Shown piece after piece: positions 1 to 5,779 of a stretch of DNA of 5,794 nt. Below the pieces are notes generated by a model. That model did not search any database, was not told the origin of the DNA, and saw nothing but the letters and a program-made list of their open reading frames with translations. This DNA is from JBDSTZ01 sp039927975. GTDB taxonomy: Bacteria > Pseudomonadota > Gammaproteobacteria > Burkholderiales > Burkholderiaceae_D. The translations under genes were made by a program, and so were the position numbers. The stretch spans positions 1 to 5,794 of the forward strand of contig JBDSTZ010000522.1 of NCBI GenBank assembly GCA_039927975.1. The letters run 5' to 3'. Within the stretch, counting starts at the first letter, position 1. Each line of letters opens with the position of its first letter.

Positions 1-928
1 TGAGCAGGCGGATCAGGTGGTCGTCGCGCCAGGTCGGCTCGGCCAGCGCGATCTCGAGCACCGTCGGCGCGCGCGCGACGCGACCGCGCTCGTGTTCGAG
101 CTGCAAGATGATGCGCTCGACGGCGAGCTGGCGCGCGCACAGCCAGCCGGTCATTTGCAGCAGCAGCCGGTGCGCGCCGAACAGCAGGGCGTCGGCGTGC
201 TCGACGCGGTCGAACAGTTCGAGGTGGGCGCGGAAGGTGGTGGGCGCTTCGAGCCACTCGAACAGTTCGGGCGCCATGCCGTAGGCGGCGTCGAGCATGT
301 CGAGCAGGGCCCGGCCGCAGCGCCGCTGCAGGCCGGGGCGCGGCAGGCGCCGCATGTCGCCCAGGCTGTTGCAGCCGATGCCGTCGAACCAGGGTGCGAA
401 CGGGCGCGCCGGCGGCAGCAGCGCGCACGGCAGGCGGTCGAGCCGGCGCACCAGCGACGTCATGCGCAGCGCGCGGCCGGCGCCCCGGCGCGCCAGCAGC
501 CAGGCGCCGCGCGCGGTGGGCGCGCAGCCGAGCGCGGCGGAAAAGCCGAGCGCGCGCAGATCGGCGCGGATGCGCCGGCACAGCGCGCCGATGCCGCCGA
601 ACAGGCGCAGGCTGGCGCCGACGTCGAGCAGCAGGGTCGATTCCTCGGCCTGCGCCACCAGCGGCGTGTATTGCAGCAGCGCCATCGCGACCGCGTGCAC
701 GGCGTCGGCCTCGCGCTCAAAGCTGCGCTCGTACAGGCGGGCCTCGGGCATGAGCATGAGCACGCCGCCACGGCGCATGCCCGGCTGCACCCCGCCCGCC
801 CCGGCAGTGCGCGACAGCGCCAGCACCCGTTCCTGCTCGAGCACGACGCTGGCGCTGTCACTGGACCAGTTCGGGCAGAACACTTCGAGCGGTAACTGGG
901 GCAGGTAGAGGCCGATCCAAAGTCGCAT
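1..928 (-). CDS. imuB: ImuB, Y-family DNA polymerase-like translesion synthesis protein (partial, 3' end outside window)
   Basis: The reading frame is open from the ATG at 928 to the left edge, giving 309 residues; the C-terminal part is missing. The start MRLWIGLYLPQLPLEVF is typical of ImuB. Where active Y-family polymerases carry an N-terminal Asp-x-Asp, this protein has LYLP (residues 7-10), so it lacks catalytic acids, as is known for ImuB. Further landmarks are the LLLDVGASLRLFGG palm segment (about 99-112), a thumb/helix-hairpin-helix-like stretch (about 181-217), and the start of the little-finger domain from about 228. In the family, ImuB is a non-catalytic hub that binds the beta clamp, ImuA and the polymerase DnaE2 in SOS mutagenesis. 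The clamp-binding motif would lie in the missing part. It overlaps imuA by 71 bp and has no clear Shine-Dalgarno, so translation is probably coupled. Family assignment is firm; the link to a dnaE2 gene is inferred. Confidence 0.93.
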   Translation of the reverse strand, partial: MRLWIGLYLPQLPLEVFCPNWSSDSASVVLEQERVLALSRTAGAGGVQPGMRRGGVLMLMPEARLYERSFEREADAVHAVAMALLQYTPLVAQAEESTLLLDVGASLRLFGGIGALCRRIRADLRALGFSAALGCAPTARGAWLLARRGAGRALRMTSLVRRLDRLPCALLPPARPFAPWFDGIGCNSLGDMRRLPRPGLQRRCGRALLDMLDAAYGMAPELFEWLEAPTTFRAHLELFDRVEHADALLFGAHRLLLQMTGWLCARQLAVERIILQLEHERGRVARAPTVLEIALAEPTWRDDHLIRLL

Positions 929-1565
929 GGCGCTGCAATAACGAAGGGGTGAGTGGCAGGAACAGCGGCGCGTCGCGCTGCGGCCCCCGGCGTTTGACGA
1001 ACTCGATGGCGATGCCGCCGGCCGCCGGCCGCAAGCTCAGGCGCAAGGGCGCGGGCGAGGCGTCCTGCGCGGCGGCGAGCGGGCGCAGCATGAAAAACAG
1101 GGTTTCGCCGCTTTGCGCGGCCAGGTGCAGGCGGCGCAGGGTTTCGCCGCGCGCATGGTTTTGCCAGAACAGCAGCGCGCCGCAACTGCCGCTGCGCAGC
1201 ACCTGCTCGGCCGCCCACAGGGCGTCCGAACCGCGGCTGCTGCGGATCCACACCAGTTGCGAGGGCGCCAGGCCGAGCGCGGCCAGCGCCAGCGCCTGCG
1301 GCGGATGGGGCGGCTGCAGCATGACGATGCGGCGCCGCGCCACCTTGGCCAGGGCCGGTTGCAGCAGGCGCAGCTCGCCAATGCCGGGTTGCTGGAGCAT
1401 GAGGTCGATGAGGCTGCCGGTGGGCCAGCCATTGCCGGGCAGCTGGGGCGACAGGGCCGCATGGCCGGTGTCCACGCAGCGCGTGCTGGCGTGCGCCAGC
1501 TGCGAGGCCAGCCACAGCGAGGGGTGTAAAGCTTGTTGTGCGGCAATTGTTTCGGAAGAATGCAT
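858..1565 (-). CDS. imuA: ImuA, translesion DNA synthesis-associated RecA/SulA-like protein
   Basis: This 235-residue protein starts at the ATG at 1565. A longer frame reaches back to 1652, but that extension would translate through the LexA box and promoter, so I reject it. A weak Shine-Dalgarno-like AGTGAG lies 7 nt upstream. The protein resembles a RecA core without ATPase function: the segment LPGNGWPTGSLIDLML (residues 42-57) corresponds to the RecA lead-in to the P-loop, but the expected Gly-Lys-Thr is replaced by PGIGELRLL. The stretch ETLRRLHLAAQSGETLFFML (141-160) is characteristic of ImuA. ImuA is the first gene of the LexA-controlled imuA-imuB-dnaE2 cassette and is reported to interact with RecA and ImuB. 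Its last 23 or so codons are shared out of frame with the start of imuB. The SOS operator directly upstream supports the assignment. Some databases call the same family SulA-like or RecA-like. Confidence 0.92.
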   Translation of the reverse strand: MHSSETIAAQQALHPSLWLASQLAHASTRCVDTGHAALSPQLPGNGWPTGSLIDLMLQQPGIGELRLLQPALAKVARRRIVMLQPPHPPQALALAALGLAPSQLVWIRSSRGSDALWAAEQVLRSGSCGALLFWQNHARGETLRRLHLAAQSGETLFFMLRPLAAAQDASPAPLRLSLRPAAGGIAIEFVKRRGPQRDAPLFLPLTPSLLQRHATLDRPLPAPVTARSVLPELVQ

Positions 1566-1583
1566 GGAGGAACTCACTAAAAC

Positions 1584-1603
1584 TACTGTATGAATACACA
1601 GTA
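1584..1603. promoter_or_regulatory. LexA (SOS) operator of imuA-imuB
   Basis: The site reads TACTGT-ATGAATAC-ACAGTA, with perfect 6-bp outer arms. It fits the E. coli-type LexA consensus CTGT-N8-ACAG, including the flanking TA. It ends 18 nt upstream of the imuA ATG and overlaps the predicted -10 element, so bound LexA would block RNA polymerase. This predicts that imuA and imuB are derepressed after DNA damage when RecA triggers LexA self-cleavage. Confidence 0.93.
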
Positions 1604-1626
1604 CTATTTGGCTCCGGGTTTGGCAA
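1598..1626 (-). promoter_or_regulatory. Sigma-70-type promoter of imuA
   Basis: Reading leftwards, a -35 element TTGCCA (1626-1621, five of six consensus bases) is followed after 17 bp by TACTGT (1603-1598) as a weak -10. The -10 hexamer is itself one arm of the LexA box, a common layout at SOS promoters. Transcription would begin near 1591, giving a leader of about 26 nt. The -35 and its spacing are good; the -10 matches only three of six bases. Confidence 0.6.
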
Positions 1627-1640
1627 GGTCTATCTTTTTT

Positions 1641-1652
1641 GTGCGCGCGCAC
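1641..1652. repeat. 12-bp alternating GC palindrome in the divergent promoter region
   Basis: GTGCGCGCGCAC is its own reverse complement and is a strict purine-pyrimidine alternation, flanked on the left by a run of six T. It lies 14 bp beyond the imuA -35 element. Such sequences can extrude or adopt the left-handed form under negative supercoiling, which divergent transcription would supply. No protein-binding role can be assigned from sequence. Confidence 0.5.
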
Positions 1653-1656
1653 CGTC

Positions 1657-1678
1657 TTGGACCTTGTGCGAGGTCAAA
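1657..1678. repeat. Imperfect 22-bp inverted repeat, candidate operator
   Basis: TTGGACCT and AGGTCAAA are separated by 6 bp (TGTGCG). Seven of eight arm positions pair, including a perfect GACCT/AGGTC core. It lies in the middle of the intergenic region between the imuA promoter and the presumed phosphatase promoter. The size and symmetry suit a dimeric repressor or activator, but I do not recognise the half-site and it could be coincidental. Confidence 0.35.
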
Positions 1679-1716
1679 CGTGCCGGCGCCCGGGCGGGCG
1701 AAATCGGGCGCGCCGA

Positions 1717-1750
1717 TAAACATGTAACTTTCACAAAAAGATGAAATAAT
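1717..1750 (+). promoter_or_regulatory. Possible PhoB box and -10 element driving the phosphatase-antiporter pair
   Basis: TAAACATGTAACTTTCAC (1717-1734) matches about 12 of 18 positions of the PhoB consensus (two 11-bp-spaced CTGTCAT-type half-sites). The second half-site, CTTTCACAAAA, is good and the first is poor. Exactly 10 bp further on is AATAAT (1745-1750), a five-of-six match to the -10 consensus; this is the spacing known for PhoB-activated promoters, which lack a -35. Transcription would start near 1757, about 20 nt before the phosphatase ATG. The phosphatase identity of the next gene makes Pho control plausible. The match is imperfect and comes from reading by eye. Confidence 0.35.
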
Positions 1751-1776
1751 GGCTCCTCATCCTTTCGCCGTCCGCC

Positions 1777-3246
1777 ATGAAACCCCTCTGTACCGCCCTG
1801 CTTGTTGCTGTCCTTTTGCCCCTGCCGCCCGCCCACGCCGCCGCGCCGGCGCCCGCCCCCGGGCTCGACCAGATCCGCACGGTGGTGGTGATCTATGGTG
1901 AAAACCGCAGCTTCGACAACCTGTATGGCTTGTTCCCGGGCGCGAACGGCATCGCCCAGGCCAGCGTGGCCAACAGCGTGCAGCGCGACCGCGACGGCAG
2001 CGTGATGAGCGCCCTGCCGCCGGTCTGGCAAAAGACCGGCGTGGCCGACCCGCTGTACCCGCGCGCGCTGCCGAACGCGCCATTCCGGATCGACGCCGCG
2101 CCCGTCAACCTGCCGCTCAGCCGCAACACGCGCGACCTGGTGCACCGCTTCTACCAGCACCAGCTGCAAATCAATGGCGGCAAGAACGACATGTTCGCCG
2201 CCTGGACCGACGCCGGCGCGCTGACCATGGGCTACTACGACGGCTCCGGGCTGCCCCTGTGGCAGGTGGCGCGCGACTACACGCTGGCCGACAATTTTTT
2301 CATGGGCGCGTTCGGCGGCTCCTACCTAAACCACATGTGGCTGGTGTGCGCCTGCACGCCGCAGTTTCCCGACGCGCCGGACAATCTGCGCGCCCAGCTC
2401 GACGCCGACGGCAAACTGAAGCTGAAGAAGGATTCGCCGGCGCGCGCCGCCAAGGGCGGGCCGCATTTCATGGACGGCGCCCTGACGCCGGACGGCTACA
2501 CCGTCAACACCCTGCAGCCGAGCTATCAGCCGAGCGACCTGCCGCCGGCAAAGGGCGGCGACCCACGGCTGGCCGACCCGGCCAGGCATCCGCTGCCGCC
2601 GCAGACCGCGCGCACCATCGGCGACACCCTGTCGGCCCGGCAGGTGAGCTGGAAGTGGTACGCCGGCGGCTTTACGCGCGCGCTGCGCGACCGCAAGCAA
2701 ATCTACGGCGGCGAGGTCGGCTTCCAGACCCACCACCAGCCGTTTAATTATTTCCTGCGCTTCGCCCCCGGCACGGCCGACCGCGCCGCGCACTTGAAGG
2801 ATGAAACCGACATGCTGGCCGACATTGCGGCCGGCGCCCTGCCGCAAGTGAGCTTCTACAAACCGAACGGACGCAACAGCGAGCATCCGGGCTACGCCAG
2901 CGTGATGCAGGGCGACCTGCACCTGGCCGATATCGTGGCGAAACTGAAAGCTTCGCCGCAATGGCCGCACATGGCGATCATCATTACCTACGATGAGAAC
3001 GGCGGCTTCTGGGACCACGTGGCGCCGCCGGCCGGCGACCGCTGGGGCCCGGGTTCGCGCATACCGGCGATCATCGTCTCGCCGTTTGCCAGGCGCGGCG
3101 CGGTCGACCACACCATGTATGACACCACCTCCATTCTTCAGTTCCTGACGCGCCGCTTCCAGCTCGAACCGCTGGCCGGCGTGCGCAAGCAGATGGGCGA
3201 CCTCAGCAACGCTTTCGATTTCACCTCACCCGGGACACAGCCTTGA
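1777..3246 (+). CDS. Secreted acid phosphatase / phosphoesterase family protein (AcpA-like)
   Basis: This 489-residue protein opens with a Sec signal peptide (hydrophobic residues about 5-19, likely cut after AHA at 21), so it should act in the periplasm or outside the cell. It belongs to the phosphoesterase family (PF04185) of acid phosphatases and bacterial phospholipases C. GENRSFDN (41-48) supplies the metal-binding Glu42-Asn43. GGSYLNHMW (180-188) contains Ser182, placed like the nucleophile of Francisella AcpA. His319-His320, SEHPG (368-372) and YDENGGFWDH (405-414, with Asp406, Glu407, Asp413, His414) complete the usual motifs. All key residues look intact. The family hydrolyses phosphomonoesters or phosphodiesters; the substrate cannot be told from sequence. 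No good Shine-Dalgarno precedes the ATG, but the signal peptide supports this start. Its TGA overlaps the start of the downstream antiporter. Confidence 0.9.
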   Translation: MKPLCTALLVAVLLPLPPAHAAAPAPAPGLDQIRTVVVIYGENRSFDNLYGLFPGANGIAQASVANSVQRDRDGSVMSALPPVWQKTGVADPLYPRALPNAPFRIDAAPVNLPLSRNTRDLVHRFYQHQLQINGGKNDMFAAWTDAGALTMGYYDGSGLPLWQVARDYTLADNFFMGAFGGSYLNHMWLVCACTPQFPDAPDNLRAQLDADGKLKLKKDSPARAAKGGPHFMDGALTPDGYTVNTLQPSYQPSDLPPAKGGDPRLADPARHPLPPQTARTIGDTLSARQVSWKWYAGGFTRALRDRKQIYGGEVGFQTHHQPFNYFLRFAPGTADRAAHLKDETDMLADIAAGALPQVSFYKPNGRNSEHPGYASVMQGDLHLADIVAKLKASPQWPHMAIIITYDENGGFWDHVAPPAGDRWGPGSRIPAIIVSPFARRGAVDHTMYDTTSILQFLTRRFQLEPLAGVRKQMGDLSNAFDFTSPGTQP

Positions 3247-4493
3247 CCACCATGCAGCTGATCGGCGCCATCCTGTTCGGGCTGGCGCTGATCCACACCT
3301 TCGCCGCCAAATCGTTCGAGATGCTGGCGCACCGCCATCCGCGCCACGCCGGCCTGCTGCACCTGCTCGGCGAAGTCGAGGTGGTGTTCGGCTTCTGGGC
3401 CTTCGTGCTGGTGCTGGCGATGGCGCTGGTGGCCGGCGGCGCCGAAGCGATCGCCTACGCCGAAGGCCGCCAGTACACCGAGCCGCTGTTCGTCTTCGTG
3501 GTGATGGTGGTGGCGGCGTCGCGCCCGGTGCTCGAAGCGGTGCGCACGCTGCTCGGCCTGGTGGCGCGGCTGGCGCCGGTGCGCACCGAACTGGCGCTGG
3601 CCTGGCTGGGCCTGGCGCTGGTGCCGCTGCTCGGCTCCTTGATCACCGAGCCGGCCGCAATGACGCTGGCGGCCTTGATGCTGGCGCCGCAAGTGTTCCG
3701 CCAGGGGATTCCGGAATGGATCAAGTACGGCGCCCTCGGCGTGCTGTTCGTCAACGTGTCGATCGGCGGTACCCTCACCTCCTACGCCGCGCCGCCGGTG
3801 CTGATGGTGGCCAAGACCTGGAACTGGGACAGCCACTTCATGCTCACGCACATCGGCTGGCGCGCCGCCGCCGCCGTGCTGATCAACGCGACCGGGGCCT
3901 GCCTGCTGCTGGCAAAGCACCTCAGTCCGGCGCCCGCGCCGGCGGCCGGCATGCTGGCCCAGCGCGTGCCGCTGACGGTGTCGCTGATCCATCTCGGCTT
4001 TCTGGCGGCCGTGGTGGTGCTGGCCCATCATCCGGTGCTGTTTCTCGGCCTGTTCCTGCTGTTTCTCGGTTTTACCCAGGCCTACCAGCGCTATCAGGAT
4101 CCGCTGATTCTGAAGGAAGGCTTGCTGGTCGGCTTCTTCCTCGCCGGGCTGGTGGTGCTCGGCGGCATGCAGCAGTGGTGGTTGCAGCCGATCGTCTCGA
4201 GCCTGGGGCCGACCGCGCTGTTTTTCGTCGCGCTGGGCCTGACCGCGATCACCGACAACGCCGCCCTCACCTACCTGGGCTCGCTGATCGAGGGCATGTC
4301 GGCGCATGCCAAGTACATGCTGGTGTGCGGCGCGGTGGCCGGCGGCGGCCTGACGGTGATCGCCAACGCGCCCAATCCGGCCGGCGTGTCGCTGCTGCGG
4401 CGCGGCTTCAACGATGAGTCGATCGGCGCGGTCGGACTGATTCTTGGCGCGCTGGGGCCGACGGTGGTGGCCGCGATAATGTTTCTGCTGTGA
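3243..4493 (+). CDS. Putative Na+/H+ antiporter (polytopic inner-membrane protein)
   Basis: This 416-residue protein is very hydrophobic, with roughly 11 to 13 potential membrane spans and no large soluble domain. It resembles the putative Na+/H+ antiporter family PF07399. Charged or polar motifs lie within hydrophobic segments: GSLITEPAAMTLAALML (131-147), TAITDNAALTYLGSL (334-348) and IANAPNPAG (373-381). These recall the Asp-Asn and Asn-Pro helix breaks of ion-transporter superfamily carriers such as NhaD and are likely in the ion path. Actual ion or substrate is unproven. The chosen TTG start overlaps the phosphatase stop (TTGA) and has GGGA 7 nt upstream. An ATG at 3252 would remove three residues but lacks a well-spaced ribosome site. 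The overlap indicates co-transcription and coupled translation with the phosphatase. Confidence 0.83.
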   Translation: MTTMQLIGAILFGLALIHTFAAKSFEMLAHRHPRHAGLLHLLGEVEVVFGFWAFVLVLAMALVAGGAEAIAYAEGRQYTEPLFVFVVMVVAASRPVLEAVRTLLGLVARLAPVRTELALAWLGLALVPLLGSLITEPAAMTLAALMLAPQVFRQGIPEWIKYGALGVLFVNVSIGGTLTSYAAPPVLMVAKTWNWDSHFMLTHIGWRAAAAVLINATGACLLLAKHLSPAPAPAAGMLAQRVPLTVSLIHLGFLAAVVVLAHHPVLFLGLFLLFLGFTQAYQRYQDPLILKEGLLVGFFLAGLVVLGGMQQWWLQPIVSSLGPTALFFVALGLTAITDNAALTYLGSLIEGMSAHAKYMLVCGAVAGGGLTVIANAPNPAGVSLLRRGFNDESIGAVGLILGALGPTVVAAIMFLL

Positions 4494-4540
4494 CGAAACG
4501 CGGCCACAGGAACAGCGCGGATAGCCGCTGCTAACCGGTA

Positions 4541-5761
4541 CTAAGCGGTGCGCCGGTGGCGCGCGAAAAAGGCCAGCATCATCTTGCTGGCGTCCGGCCC
4601 GGGCCGCGCGTTGTATTTGAACTGGTCGTCGCCGCCGCTCCACGCGTGGCCGAGGCCGGCGATGCTGGCGATCCGCAGCATCACCTTGCGTCCCAGATAA
4701 ATATCGCGCACCTGATAGGCGTGGGTACGCTTGCTGGCGGGCTTGGCATTGACGATGACCTTGCTGTCGGCGCCCAGCCGATTGAGCAGCATGCCCTGAC
4801 GCACCAGCTCGGCCTGGTTCACCGGGCGCACCACTTTGTCGTCCTCACCCTGGATCAGAATCGCCGGCACAGCCGGAAAGCCGGGCCGCTTGTCCATCAA
4901 CTCGCCGATGGCCGCTTCGGCGCGCATGCCGGCGCCATGCTGCATCACGCCCAGGGCGCCGACCGGACTGTGCCCGGCGCCGAACATCGGACTCGAATGC
5001 AGGCCGACGGCGGCGAACAATTCCGGATGATTGAGCGCGGTGAGATGGGCCATCGCGGCGCCGGCCGAGATGCCGGCAATATAGATGCGTGCGCGGTCGA
5101 TCGGGTAGCGTTCCGCCACTTGCCTGACCATACCGACAATCAGCGGCACATCGCCGCCACCGTTCTGGGTGGCCCGTTCATACCACTTCCAGCAGCGATG
5201 CGCGTGGGCGCTGAGCGACTGCTGCGGATACAGCACCGCGCATCCGGCCGCTTCGGCCAGCCGGTTCATGCGCGTGCCCTCGGCGAACTGGGGCGCGGTT
5301 TGCTCGCAGCCATGCAGCATGACCAGCAACGGCATGCCGGGGCCGTCGAGCCGGTTCGCGGGCGCGGTTGAAGGAATGTAGAGCCAGTAGCGCAAGCTCC
5401 TGGCCAGGCCACCCTGCTCGAACGAGCCGGCATAGTGGGCGGCCATCCATTTACCTGGCAAAGGCGTCTGTTTGGGCAGCACCGGCGGCTTGACGGCCTT
5501 GGGCGCCGCGGCGACCGAACGCGGCGCCGCGCGTGGCAGGGCTGGAGATTTTTTTAAGGCGGGAGATATCGACCTTGTCGTGGCCACCTTCGTGGCCACC
5601 AAGGTCGGTTTGAGCACGGCCTTGGCCGATTTCCTGACGCGCGGCGCGGCCTTCGGCTTGGCTGGCGCGATGAGCACGGTGAGCGCCCGACTGAGCGAGC
5701 GCTGCTGCTTTTTCCCGGCCCGCAGCAAAGTGCGCAGCCAGGGATTACTTGCTTTTACCAT
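4541..5761 (-). CDS. PHB depolymerase-family esterase (alpha/beta hydrolase) with basic N-terminal tail
   Basis: This 406-residue protein has a catalytic domain from about residue 104 that matches the PHB-depolymerase esterase family (PF10503). HGCEQT (150-155) forms the oxyanion-hole region, GISAG (230-234) is the lipase box with nucleophile Ser232, GEDD (305-308) carries the catalytic Asp, and GLGHAW (369-374) carries His372. The CWKWYE and GGGDVPLIVGMV segments (190-212) are also typical. The family hydrolyses polyhydroxybutyrate, its oligomers or other esters; substrate is undetermined. There is no convincing signal peptide, so a cytoplasmic location is more likely. Residues 1-114 contain no Asp or Glu but 24 Lys/Arg, and 33-100 is low-complexity and rich in Ala and Pro. 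The ATG at 5761 has AAGG 5 nt upstream. It converges on the antiporter with a 47-bp gap. Confidence 0.88.
   Translation of the reverse strand: MVKASNPWLRTLLRAGKKQQRSLSRALTVLIAPAKPKAAPRVRKSAKAVLKPTLVATKVATTRSISPALKKSPALPRAAPRSVAAAPKAVKPPVLPKQTPLPGKWMAAHYAGSFEQGGLARSLRYWLYIPSTAPANRLDGPGMPLLVMLHGCEQTAPQFAEGTRMNRLAEAAGCAVLYPQQSLSAHAHRCWKWYERATQNGGGDVPLIVGMVRQVAERYPIDRARIYIAGISAGAAMAHLTALNHPELFAAVGLHSSPMFGAGHSPVGALGVMQHGAGMRAEAAIGELMDKRPGFPAVPAILIQGEDDKVVRPVNQAELVRQGMLLNRLGADSKVIVNAKPASKRTHAYQVRDIYLGRKVMLRIASIAGLGHAWSGGDDQFKYNARPGPDASKMMLAFFARHRRTA
5570..5607 (-). repeat. Strong hairpin within the esterase coding sequence
   Basis: Arms CGACCTTG (5570-5577) and CAAGGTCG (5600-5607) enclose two copies of the self-complementary GTGGCCAC (5580-5587 and 5592-5599), separated by CTTC. 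The whole can fold as 16 paired bases with a 2-nt bulge and a 4-nt loop, which reads GAAG in the mRNA. The two copies encode the repeated Val-Ala-Thr at residues 55-57 and 59-61 of the tail. No T-run follows on either strand, so it is not a standard terminator. Confidence 0.7.
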
Positions 5762-5779
5762 CGCAACCTTGTTGGCGCT

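Noticed and set aside
17..895. Long plus-strand frame rich in Gln, Arg and Ala (292 codons) opposite imuB
   Set aside because: It is the antisense shadow of imuB in GC-rich DNA: low-complexity composition, no recognisable domain, while the opposite strand carries clear ImuB motifs.
1566..1570. GGAGG on the plus strand next to the imuA start
   Set aside because: It is in the wrong orientation to serve imuA (reads CCTCC there) and no plus-strand start follows that makes a credible protein.
1566..1652. N-terminal extension of ImuA to an ATG at 1652
   Set aside because: It would translate the LexA box, the -10 and the -35 elements, and the added residues do not look like the family.
2326..3111. 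261-codon minus-strand frame opposite the phosphatase
   Set aside because: Antisense shadow; the plus strand carries intact phosphoesterase motifs and a signal peptide.
4513..4530. Possible terminator between the convergent antiporter and esterase genes
   Set aside because: CAGCG/CGCTG can form only a 5-bp stem with an 8-nt loop and no T-run follows on either strand, so the signal is too weak to call.
3138..4643. 501-codon minus-strand frame rich in His, Gln and Arg spanning the antiporter
   Set aside because: It runs antisense to the antiporter and into both neighbouring genes, has no family features, and its composition is that expected from reverse reading of Leu/Ala/Val-rich membrane codons.
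4556..5371. 271-codon plus-strand frame opposite the esterase
   Set aside because: Antisense shadow of a gene with a full catalytic triad; no recognisable domain of its own.
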